A stretch of DNA of 64,000 nucleotides from Azorinus chamasolen (lineage: Eukaryota > Mollusca > Bivalvia > Cardiida > Solecurtidae), in the NCBI GenBank assembly GCA_963576725.1, contig OY755242.1:58076480-58140479 (forward strand), given 5' to 3'. The first letter of the stretch is position 1, and every line of letters starts with the position of its first letter. The notes beneath the pieces were generated by a model. The model was not told the DNA's origin. It did no database searches and saw nothing but the letters and a program-made list of their open reading frames with translations. Shown here in pieces: positions 1 through 11,400 of the stretch. A program made the translations under genes and the position numbers.

Positions 1-144
1 AATGAAAAGAAGAGACGAATCTAAACCCTTATCGCAGATGCACAACTTCAGATGGTGTTCAACAATACTTCAAAATTTAAAAAGGTTCTGTTGAAGTATG
101 ACAGAGTAAAGCTCCGGACTAATAAATTTTCAATTGTTAAATTT
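1..144. mobile_element. Left fragment of outermost tandem-core element
   Basis: This fragment contains a core repeat unit (CACAACTTCAGATGGTG... GACAGAGTAAAGCTCCGGAC) that resumes at about 3855 in the same orientation. The element between these two parts is therefore an insertion. The element starts before the window. Confidence 0.7.
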
Positions 145-1856
145 AACAAGAGTACCGCATACGGTACATAATACGCCCACTTGCAAACTTTCTCTGATTC
201 AACATGCCTTATATGTTGACATTTTCTAACCTGTGCTTCAGATCTTGATTTCCATATTAAGGTGATACTATTTCTTAAAAAAAATGAAGTGAATATCTTA
301 TTAAATAAAAAAGTTACAGCTAATCCTCATTTTTGCAGTGCAACGGCCATAACTTTGTAAAGACATACTGAATGAACCTCAAAATAAACTCAGCTTCAAA
401 TTTTGTTGCTTAAAACATTTGTGTTAAGTTTCATTTATATCATTTTAATAGTTTTCCCAGAAAACAGACAAACTAAACGTTGACCGACTAACAAAGCAAC
501 GAACACACGAAGTTCAAGGACCATAACTTTAGAATAAAATGACATATCAAAAGCCCCACAATATATGTGAAAATTCACATTAAGGTTTAACCATATAAAA
601 AAAATTGAAGTGAATATCATTTCAAATGAAAAAGTTATGGCCATCCTCATATTTGCATAGATTTGCATTATTTTTTTAAGTGCAAGGGCCATAACTCCAA
701 AACAACAAATTAAATGATCCTCAGAATCGACTTAGCTTCAGGTCTTGATGCATTAAACATGTGTATGAAGTTTCATTAATATCTGTCTAACAGTTTTGCC
801 AGAAAACAGCGGACAATCTATATGCATATATTTGCATTATTTTTTAAGTAAAAGGGCAATAACTCTGAAACTAAAAATCAAATAAACCTCAAAATCAACT
901 CAGCATCAGATCTTGATGCATTAAACATTTTTGTGAAGTTTCATTAATATCTGTCAAATAGTTTTCCCAGAAAACAGCGGACAAACTATTTGCATTATTT
1001 TTTAAGGACAAGGGCCATAACTCTGAAACGAAAAATCAAATGATCCATAGAATCAATTCAGTTTCAGATCTTGATGCATTAAACATTTGTGTGAAGTTTC
1101 ATTAATATCTCTCAAATAGTTCTCCCAGAAAACAGCGGACAAACTATTTGCATATTTTCTATGGACAAGGGCCATAACTCTGAAATGAAAAAATCAAATG
1201 AACCTCAGAATCAACTCAGCTTCAGATCTTGATGCATTTAACATTTGTGTGAAGTTTCATTAATATCTGTAAAAAAGTTTTCCCAGAAAACAGCGGACAA
1301 ACTATTTGCATGTATTTGCATTATTCTTTAAGTAAAAGGGCCATAACTCCGAAACGACAAATCAAATGAACCTCAGAATCGACTCAGCTTCATATCTTGA
1401 TGCAGTAAACATTTTTGTGAAGTTTCATTAATATCTGTCAAACAGTTTTCCCAGAAAACAGCGGACAAACTATTTGCATATTTTTTAAGGACAAGGGCCA
1501 TAACTCTGAAATGAACAAGAGGGTCGTCACGGGTGACAAATGCCCCCAAAGTGTTTGACACCGAAATGCATTTTGGTGGAAAAACAATACAATGTAATGC
1601 AGGTGTAACATGAAATTTTGATGCTGTTAAAAATGACACAGGAGTCAGTTCTTAACATTAGAAACAGAACCTTTGACGATTATGATAGCTAAGAAAAGAG
1701 CCAAGCGTCAAAACTTAGTTAAAAAGGACCCTAAGTCATTCTCAACGTTAAAAAGGACCCTGGGTTGATTGTCAACGTTTAAGGTATAGGAGATATGCTC
1801 TGGACAAGCTTTTTGTATCTGGTAAGATATAGGAGATATGCTCCGGACTGTAAAAT

Positions 1857-3102
1857 TGAGGTCAAAGGTGAAGGTCAAGGTCAGTGATCTGAAAATGGTA
1901 CATGACTCTCCCCCATCCCAAGATGAACTCACAAACCAAATTTGGATTCCGTAGCTGGTAAGGTATAGGAGAAATGCTCAAGACAAGCTTTGTGTAAAAT
2001 CTAGGTCAAAGGTCAAGGTCACAGTGACCTGAAAATGGTACGCGACACACCGCCATCCCAAGATAAACTCACACATTAAATTTGGAATCCGTAGCTGGTA
2101 AGGTATAAGAGATATTCTCTGGACAACCTTTTTTGTAAAATCGAGGTCGAAGGTCAAGGTCAAGGTCACAGTGACCTGAAAATGGTACGCGACACTCCGC
2201 CATCTGAAGGTGATCTCACAAACCAAATTTGGAATCCGTATCTGGTAAGGTATAGGAGATATGCTCTGGACAAGCTTTTTGTAAAATCGGTCAAGGTCAA
2301 GGTCAAGGTTAAGGTCATAGTGACCTGGAAATGGTACATGACATTCCGCCATCCCAAGATGAACTCACACACCAAATTTGGAATCTGTAGCTGGTAAGGT
2401 AAAGGAGATATGCTCCGGACAAGCTTTTTGTAAAATCGGTCAAAGGTCATGGTCAAGGTCACAGTGATCTGAAAATGGTATGCGACACTCCTCCATCCAA
2501 ATATGAACTCACACACCAAATTTGGAATCCTTAGCTGGTAAGGAATAGGAGATATACTCCGGACAAGCTTTTTGTAGCTGGTAAGGTATAAGCGGTTTTT
2601 AAAATCGAGGTCAAAGGTCAAGGTCAAGGTCACAGTGACCTGGAAATGGTACGTGACACTCCGCCATCCCAAGATGAACTCACACACCAAATTTGGAATC
2701 TGTAGCTGGTAAGGTAAAGGAGATATGCTCCGGACAAGCTTTTTGTAAAATCGGTCAAAGGTCATGGTCAAGGTCACAGTGATCTGAAAATGGTACGCGA
2801 CACTCCTCTATCCCAAGATGAACTAACACACTAAATTTGGAATCCTTAGCTGGTAAGGTATAGGAGATATACTCCGGACAAGCTTTTTGTAGCTGGTAAG
2901 GCATAAGCTTTTTTTAAAATCGAGGTCAAAGGTCAAGGTCAAGGTCACAGGGACCTGGAAATGGTACGCGACACTCCGCCATCCTAAGATGAACTCACAC
3001 ACCAAATTTGGAATCTGTAGCTGGTAAGGTAAAGGAGATATGCTCCGGACAAGCTTTTTGTAAAATCAAGGTCAAAGGTCAAGGTCAAGGTCACAGTGAC
3101 AT
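1857..3102 (+). repeat. Nine-unit core array rich in nuclear-receptor-type half-sites
   Basis: Each unit carries clustered AGGTCA half-sites. Exact inverted repeats with a 3-bp spacer (AGGTCAnnnTGACCT) lie at 2016-2030, 2163-2177, 2312-2326 and 2627-2641. The other units have one mismatch (for example TGATCT near 2470 and 2785). Exact DR1 (AGGTCAAAGGTCA) lies at 2003-2015 and again near 2608, 2921 and 3068. Regulatory activity is inference only. Confidence 0.8.
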
Positions 3103-3199
3103 GAAAATGGTACGCGACACTCCCCCATCCCAAGATGAACTGACACACCAAATTTGGTATCCGTAGCTGATGTGACAAAGGAAATATACTCCGGACAAA

Positions 3200-3285
3200 A
3201 GGTACACACACCCACACACACACACACCCACCCACCCACACACCCACCCACCGACACACCCACACACCCACCCACACACGCACGG
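3200..3285 (+). repeat. CACACCCA/CACCCACC microsatellite
   Basis: A simple repeat of CA and CCCA runs forms the 3' microsatellite of the 1514-3328 element. It gives spurious Trp/Val/Gly-rich and Pro/Thr-rich ORFs. Confidence 0.9.
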
Positions 3286-3854
3286 TGCAATCACTATATG
3301 CCGCCAAAGCCTAGCTTTGGGGGCATAAAAATCAAATGAACCTCAGAATCAACTCAGCTTCAGATCTTGATGCATTAAACATTTTTGTGAAGTTTCATTA
3401 ATATCTGTCAAATAGTTTTCCCAGGAAACAGCGGACAAACTATTTGCATAATTTTTTAAGGACAAGGGCCATAACTCTGAAACGAAAAATCAAATGAATC
3501 TTAGAATCGACTCAGCTTCAGATCTTGATGCATTAAACATTTGTGTGAAGTTTCATTAATATCTCTCTAATAGTTTTCCCAGAAAACAGCGGACAAACTA
3601 TTTGCATTTTTTAAGGACAAGGGCCATAACTCTGAAATGAAAAAACAAATGAACCTTAGAATCAACTCAGCTTCAGATATTGATGCATTAAACATTTGTG
3701 TGAAGTTTCATTAATATCTGTCAAATAGTTTTCCCAGAAAGCAGCGGACAAACAAAATGTTGAAGGACGAACGAACGAACGAACGAACGGACGGACGGAC
3801 GGACGGACAGGGCCACGACAATATACGACCACCTTTATTAGGTGGGCGTATAAA

Positions 3855-4422
3855 AAAGGGAGATAATTCATGAATGAAGAATCAAATTAAAACCACAATT
3901 GCCGGTGCACAATCTCAGATGGTGTTCAACAAAACTACTTAATTTAAAAAAAAAATTTGTTAAAAGAAGTTCTGTTGAGGTATAACAGAGTAAAGCTCAG
4001 GACTAAATTTCATAAATTAAAATTACAAAACAAGAGATAATTCAATAAGGAAATGACGAATGAATCAAAACTGCAATTGCAGGTGCACAACTTCAGATGG
4101 TGGCTAACAATACTGCATAATTTAAAAATGTTCCATTGAAGGATGGCAGAGCTAAGCTCCGGACAAAATTTTGTCAATTAAAAGTACGAAAAGGGAGATA
4201 AATAAATAACGAAATGACGAATCAAAACTGCAATCGAAGGTGCACAACTTCAGATAGTGATCAATAATACTGCATAATTTAAAAATGTTCTGTTGAAGGA
4301 TGGCAGAGTAAAGCTCTGGACGAAATTCCGTCTACAGACGGACGGGTGGATGGACGGCCGGACAGACGGACGGAGTGATTCCAGTATATCCCCCCTACAC
4401 TTCGTTGTGGGGGGTATAATTA
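3855..4422 (+). mobile_element. Right part of outermost tandem-core element
   Basis: Three core units of about 160 bp (GGTGCACAACTTCAGATGG type) are followed by an ACGG-rich microsatellite (4325-4375) and a terminal hairpin CCCCCCTACACTTCGTTGTG-GGGGG ending in GTATAATT. It is the continuation of the fragment at 1-144. The same terminal hairpin type ends a short relic at 7855-8026. Confidence 0.75.
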
Positions 4423-4434
4423 GCTGATGTTTTA

Positions 4435-4952
4435 TAATGGTTTATGTTTATGAACACAGGAATGTTTGGCCATGGCAAAACTGAAGAATCTATTCTATAT
4501 TATTTCATAAGCAAACAAAACACGCCCTAATCAGACAGCTCCTACAGGAGGCATCTGATCTGGATCTACCCAGTTAGTAAAGTTGTTAAATGGCATATTT
4601 ATGCAATAAAGGGTTAATCATATTTGTATTTGTTGTTTTCAGTAACTCAATATAAATTAAGAGATTTAATTATAAAAAAATATTCATATCAAATATGAAA
4701 ACATTCAAAGTGCAATGCTTATAAATGCAAGTAACAAGTGTAGATAGAATCCAGTCTCAATATACGAGCCATGTGAATACTTACAATCAAAGCAAGAAAA
4801 TAATCGTAACAAATTTTGTGGTTGCTTTAACAAGATCTAATTCTACAGTTCTATCAATTATGCCTGTGTTCATATGTCATTTCAACAATCCAGCTAATTA
4901 ATATTCATGATGTCATTATTTCTTATTCACTGAGTAAAGGGTTAATAATATA
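4435..4952. mobile_element. Degraded family-A MITE copies
   Basis: The core AGACAGCTCCTACAGGAGGC (4530-4549) lies between arms of the family-A type, and a right end AATAAAGGGTTAA closes at about 4617. A further piece with AATTAATATTCATGATGTCA ends GAGTAAAGGGTTAA at about 4951. Nothing else is recognisable here. Confidence 0.6.
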
Positions 4953-5039
4953 CTTCACAAGACTATAAGTTTATATCATCATTATAATAACTATAAATGC
5001 AGAGGTCTAGATAAGATGTGTAAATTTAAACAGTTTCAA

Positions 5040-5160
5040 GAATAGCTCCTTTATTTCTCCTCCAAACCCCATACTGTGACCATTATTTAGAATTGTCTAG
5101 ATGAGACGATTCTATAGAGTGGTCACAGGATAGGGTTTGGTGGAGAAATGATGATTTTAG
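5040..5160. mobile_element. Family-C hairpin MITE
   Basis: Inverted arms of about 48 bp (ATTTCTCCTCCAAACCCCAT and GGGTTTGGTGGAGAAAT) fold around GTCTAGATGAGAC. Related copies or halves lie at 17036-17155, 18240-18306 and 35460-35530. Confidence 0.7.
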
Positions 5161-5253
5161 TATTTGGTTACTACCCTGTAGCTCTGTATATGGTGTAATA
5201 ATGATGATGTTTTGTATATGTTAGTATTATTATTAATATTATCACTAGCTTAC

Positions 5254-5421
5254 AGCAGGCTGGTAGGCTCTGATCCCAGTTGCCAGCTGAGGAACATGTT
5301 AACACTGCTGTCCCATCCAGGTAATACTGGTCAGCACAGGAATAAGTGCCAGTTGTGGTCTGACCATCAGTGGACAATGTCACATACCCACTGGTGATAT
5401 TGTTGAGACTGGGGCATAGAA
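5254..5421 (-). CDS. CCP/sushi exon 17, last in window
   Basis: This 168-bp exon is phase 1-1, with acceptor tgtattccag and donor TGCT|gtaagc. It begins LCPSLNNITSG, has YSCADQYYLDGT and ends CSSAGNWDQSLPAC. It ends in T, so by the pattern of the gene a short-subtype module should follow outside the window. The Gly of the GY pair is Gln. Confidence 0.92.
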
Positions 5422-8400
5422 CTGGAATACAAGAGAAACATGGGAAAGCTAATTTTCTGCATTATTAAAGCCTGTATTCAATAAGACTTCATATTATGCT
5501 GTGTAGTCTAAAATAAGTTTGAATGCACCACTTTTGTTCACATTTTCCATATACAAATGTATATCAATACAATGCTTTAGTGGCTGGATTATTTTTCATA
5601 AACTATTTACCTCATACAAACGCTTTTTAATACCTTTGCAAACAGAGTAGACCCAGATCAGATGGCTCCTATAGGAGCTGTCTGATAGGGTCTGCTCTGT
5701 TGCTTATGACACATTATAGATCTGATTCTATATTTTCTGTCAATACATATTCATGGTGTCATTATTTTTAACATCAATATTCATATTTTAATGTTTTAAT
5801 ACCTTTGCAAACAGAATAGACCCACATCAGACAGCTCCTTTATAATATAGATCTGGTGCCGACATAATAAAACTTTTTGATCATTCTCGAGCATCTGACT
5901 GATCAGATTATAGCAACCTCAAAATCAGCCCAATCCAGTAAGTGAGAATGAACTTAGACTCATAAGTTCTATAACCTCGGACCCAGATTCTACAATTTCT
6001 ACCACTACCTAAAAATCCTGTATACATGACATTATAAAAATTCAGTTAATAAGTATACATGATGTCATTATTTCATTTATCATGCAACATCACCAAATAC
6101 AGTCACTTCCTACTAACATAATATTTTCCACGCCGACGCTGTATTTTGTTAGGTATAGTGCATGTGCACTGACCCCGCTGGGATGCAAGTTTGGTTCAGC
6201 AAATAGGAGGAAAACAGAAGGACGAAAAAGGCAGAATTAAACATAAACATTAAATTTAACACAATTGCCCACCTTTGTCTCAACTATTTGTCCATATAAA
6301 ACGATTAAATCAAGTTTATGTTGTAAAAGTCGATGACGTCACTGCCCGCCAATATGACGTCATGTATATCGCACTTACATGTATTTTTATTCAGGGGGAC
6401 GAAACCGCTTGAGCAAAGTTTCTTTTTCTGCATTTTTCTTGGTGTTGCATAATAAAAGAATTACTACGCTAGTAGTTTTGAAGTTAAGCTGTATTTTGGC
6501 TCATCAGAAAAGAAGTTAAATGCTCACCAAGGCTCGCATTTAACAACTTTTCTAACTCGCCAAAATACAGCTGAACTTCAAACTACTAGCATAGTAATTC
6601 TTATATATTAAATAGGGAAAGGGTTTAAATAGTGAAGTCAACAGGTACAGCATAGAAGACCATCAACAACAAAAACATTTTACCACATTCAGGTTCTGTA
6701 GAATTCCATGTTCCGTCTGTCTGACACACAGCATAGGCTGATCCATTCATTGTATATCCAACATCACATGTGAAGGATGCCTCTGAGATAGTCCCTGTTG
6801 TAACAACTGTCAAGTTACCACCTGAAGGTTCCGTCAAAGAAGGACATGCAACTGTGGAAAACAAGTATTGACCCTTTACTCTATGAATATTTTGACCCTT
6901 TACTCTATGAATATTTTGACCCTTTACTCTGAATATTTTGACCCTTTACTCTACGAATATTCACATCAGAAACAATGTATGTATGAATACATATGCGCAC
7001 AGTTTTTAGCCGTTTCCTCCATAAATACACCTTTCTACGCCTCTGTAATAACCACTTCTTGAAACCATTGTGATAAATAGAGCATTTGCTCCTATAGAAG
7101 CAAATGCTCTATTTATCAAAATGGTTTCAAAACTACAGAATTCTAAAATTTTACTTTTCTCTAGTAAATGCTCTTTTTGGGTAGATCTATTCAAAGAGGT
7201 TGGTTCTAAAAATAGCCTATGGAGGAAAGAGTTAAAATATGACATATGAAAAAGGAAAATGTTTGACCATGACAGAAATTGTAGAATCAAATTTATATAA
7301 ATCAATATGCAAACAGGGTTTATTATTGTGTCTCTCTTTTCTTTTGGCTGTTAAATTCCAGTGATGACAAACAGTGAAATTGCTGCTCAGATCCAGCATC
7401 ATGTCTTGGCAGGTTTAGATCCACACTGTCAATTGTGTAGACCTGTACCTTACCTTTGAAAGCAGATCTTGTAATACAATTTTCTTTGATTAACAATTAG
7501 CTATCACAGTTTTGTAGACTCTACACTTTAACCCTTTACTCTATAAATATGACTTTCATCCCTGTACTCCATAAATACATTATTCTATACTTTGTAAACA
7601 GAGTAGACCAAGATCAGGGTTTGCTCAGTTTGCTTAAGAAACACTATAGATATGATTGTACAGTTTTTACCAGGGTCAAACATTCCTGTGTTAGTAAGCC
7701 ATTATAAAATTAATGTCATATTCATAATATCATGATTTTTACATGGATATTCATGGTGTAAATGAGAGTAAGCCCAGATCAGATGGCTCCTATAGGAGCT
7801 GTCTAACCAGGGTCTGCTCTGTTTGCTAACAGAACTAGAACTATCACTAAAGGTATGGAATAACACCCCCCCGCCCACTGGCCGCCTTGATCACAAATCA
7901 AAAAGTTGTGCCATTGATAGACAGACGTACGGACAGACAGACACAGCAGACAGACAGACAGACCATCTGGTCGACCAATACACTGACTCCTATATACCCC
8001 CTCTCAAACTTCGTTTGCGGGGGTAAATAGTCTAGACCTTACTCTACAGTTTCTGCTATGACTGAAAATTGCTGTGTTCATAATTCAGCTAATTAATATT
8101 CATAGTCATTATTCGCACATGAATATTCATGAAGAAATGGGTAAATTGATAAAATACCAATTTGACCAAACCAAGAAAACATCTAGCTACAGCAGTAGTT
8201 CCATACCACAAGTGGGTGGGGAAACAGACCAACCAGTACCATCAGTAGCACATGTTATATTCTGTGAACCATCCAGGGTGTAGCCCACGCTGCAAGAAAA
8301 GGAAATTGATTGTCCATCCTCTGAAATGTTATAGGAACCTCCGGATGGAATACTGGGTGCATCACATACTGTAAATATATAAAGTTATACAAATACTGTA

Positions 8401-11400
8401 AACATATAAATTATAAGAATACTGTAAATATGTAAAAAAAAAAAGTTATAAAAACATTTTTAATATGTAAATTAATATAAAAATATTGTAAATATGTAAA
8501 ACTATAAGAATACTGTAAATTTATAAAAGTACATGTACTGTAAATACATAAAATGATAAGAATACTGTAACTATGTAAAGGTGATAAAAATACTAAAAAA
8601 TGTATTTTATGTAAAGATATAATAAAATGGTAAATATGTAAATCTATGTTTTGTCCTGTTTTTATGACCTGTCAAAATGTGAATATTCCTACGTCACTGA
8701 AAGGATATATTTAGCTTCGGTAAACCTGTGTTTCAAACGTTTTTCACGAGATTCACAATAAATATACATGTACTCGAATAAGTCAAGTAGGAAAGCTTTT
8801 ATTAGCGGAAACAATCGATATCAACGGAAGCTATATATGGGGTGTTCAGCAAGCGTATAATCATTTCAATTTTGACAGGTTAAAAAAAAAAGACAATAAG
8901 GTTATAAGAATACTGTGAATAAATATTAAACAGCTTTAATTTATAGAAGTACAATGCCATTCTATTCTGAATCTGAATTCTAAGTAATTTAAATACTTCT
9001 AAGGCTAGTATGCCAACATATCAAATGAAGGAATTCTTACAGCATTGTGGCACAGAGGAGCTCCATGTACCATTAGTAGTACAGGTTAAATTTGCAGATC
9101 CGTTCAAGTGATAGCCATTGTCACAGGTGTATGAGGCAGTCGTTGTGGTACCATCAGATGAAACATTTACAGACCCACTGTCCACTGTTGTTAATGATGG
9201 ACAGGTAACTGAAAACAAAAGCAAAGCATGGTATCTTTTAGTCATAATTAATGCTCAACAATATTATGGGACCCTTTATATAATAAACTTGCTTTTTAAC
9301 CTTTGAAAACAGGGTAGATCCAGTTCAGAGTAGACCCCTCTTGTAGGAGCCATCTGACCAGGGTTTGCTCTGTTTGCTTATGACATGAAATAGATATCTG
9401 ATTCAACAGTTTTTGTTTAAGCAAAATATCCCTTGAAAACTTTATATTATAAATGAATAATCATGATGTTATTATTTCTTTAAAAAATATGAAACAGGGA
9501 GACAGTTAAGCATGATGAGATACATGTATACAAATGCAGACTGGGCAGGCAATATTATTGCTTGATCATCTTTAGTGGTAATGAAATGATATCATGAAAT
9601 AATTTGCTTGTTATTAATGCAATTTAACACTTTACTCTCATATCAGAAACAATCAAAACAAGAGGGCCATGATGGCCCTGATATCACTCACCAGACAATC
9701 AGAGGAGAAGATTTACAAAGTTTTCACTATGTTTCTATAGAAATCTGGCCACCCCTGGGGCGGGGCTTCATTTGAACCCAGGGGCATAATTCATATATGT
9801 TTTGTAGAGGACTTCAAGATGATGCTATGTGCCAAATATGAAAGCAGAGAAACTTCCAGTTTCAGAAGATTACTATTTAGGTTTCACAATATGTTTCTAT
9901 ATAAAACTAGAGGGCCATTGACAGTGTTAATTTTTCAGCAAACATTTCTAACAGATAATAGAAACTCAGTGTTATAACCCTATCAGTGCTAAGCATGACA
10001 TGACTGACATTAGCACAGTTTGGATTCTGATCTAATACATATGTAACTTCATAATTATGTGGTTTGTACAAGAGGGTTAATTGTAAGATTGGTATGTGTT
10101 AAAAACAGTGTGAACAAACAGACAATAATTCTGAAGCAGACAACAGCTAGAGTATAGAACAGGTGAACTTAAGCTTGACCTCTCAAATACACTAGCTGGC
10201 TAGCTGGTGGTTCAAGTGAAACCTTTATACTGTAGAAGTCTATTTTAAAGTATAACCCACAGGGCAGGGCCAATTTTAACCTCAGAACTATGATATTAAC
10301 AAAATTTATAAAGGTATACTAAGTAAATCTATACACCAAATATCTTATTTTAAAGTTTTCCCTATGCCTAACTAATGAACCAAGCAGTCTGTAACAGAAA
10401 ACTGGAACAACAGTCTGCTTAAAAAAAACTAGCCACCCCTGGGGCGGGGCCAATTTTGACCCCAGGGGCATAATTTATGTAACTTTTGTAGAGGATCTGA
10501 ACATAATGCTATGTGCCAAATATGAAAGCTGAGAACCCTGTAGATTCAGAGGAGAAGATTTTCAAAGTTTTCACTATATGTTTCCATTGGAAACTTGACA
10601 CCCCTGGGGCGGGGCCAATTTTGACCCCAGGGGCATAATTTATATAACTTTTGTAGAGGACCTGAATATGATTCCATATGCCAAAGATGAAAGCTGTGAA
10701 CCCTGTAGATTCAGAGGAGAAGATTTTTAAAGATTCAAATTGTTGACGATGGACGCTGAACGCTGCATGACGAACGCCGACGGACATCAGGCGATCACAA
10801 AAGCTCACCCTGAGCACTTTGTGCTCTGGTGAGCTAAAAATGCAGAAACAGCATTAAAGCCGGGTTTTTTTGCGTCGACTTGACCCAATTACATGTATCT
10901 TTGTATCAACTGAAAGGCCTTCACCAAAGCTATCTCCATACCATATATGAATTGTCTAGCATATGAGGTTCAGCAGTTAAGAAAAATTGTTGAAGTTTTT
11001 CAATGATGGCCAACTTGTCAAAATAGTGACCTTGACCTTGACCTAATTTCAAATATCTTTATATCAAATAAAAGGTCTTTACCAAAGCCATTTGTATACC
11101 AAAGATGAATTGCCTAGCATTTGTAGTTCAGAAGTTATAACAATGTTAAAGTTTGTTAAAACGGCAAAGTTTCCGAAATAGTGACCTTGACCTGATTTCA
11201 TGTATTCTTGTATCAATGGAAGGCCTTCACCCAAGCTATCTGCATACCAAATATGATTGGTTTAGCTTAAGTAATTCAGAAGTTATAGCAATGTTAAAGT
11301 TTGTTAAAAACCGCAAAGTTTTGAAAATAGTGACCTTGACCTTGACCTGATTTCATGTCTCCTTGTATCAAGTGAAAGGCCTTCACTCAAGCTATCTATA

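Larger units (their letters stand above)
1514..3328 (+). mobile_element. Tandem-core element, third nesting level, with AGGTCA arrays
   Basis: It starts AACAAGAGGGTCGTCAC and ends with a (CACACCCA)n tract and the hairpin GCCTAGCTTTGGGGGCATAA. It splits a core repeat of the host element: the host sequence reads CTCTGAAATGAA before it and AATCAAATGAACC after it, exactly as in intact units. The core contains units of about 140-165 bp with the motif series AGGTCAAAGGTCA, TCAAGGTCA and AGGTCACAGTGACCT. A second copy of the family lies at 32041-33205. Confidence 0.8.
145..3854 (+). mobile_element. Tandem-core (pearl-like) element, second nesting level
   Basis: The 5' end is AACAAGAG followed by the palindrome GTACCGCATACGGTAC and ATACGCCC. 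The 3' end is an ACGA/ACGG microsatellite (3769-3810) followed by a hairpin ending GGTGGGCGTATAAA. Between them are about eight to ten core repeats of about 160 bp (GGGCCATAACTCTGAAA, CTTCAGATCTTGATGCATTA, CCCAGAAAACAGCGGACAAA). The structure matches bivalve pearl-type, Helentron-like non-autonomous elements; the class is inferred. It is interrupted at 1514-3328 by another element. Its ORFs carry no recognisable protein. Confidence 0.75.

Noticed and set aside
2166..2777. 203-codon ORF (VRSISPLPYQ repeats)
   Set aside because: It is the translation of a transposon core array. The repeat period and the AGGTCA motifs explain it; the plus strand is also partly open.
3072..3307. Trp/Gly/Val-rich ORFs
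   Set aside because: Simple translation of the CACACCCA microsatellite.
4785..4795. Strong donor-like GTAAGTATT on the minus strand
   Set aside because: No CCP-like coding sequence or acceptor lies at a suitable distance upstream of it.
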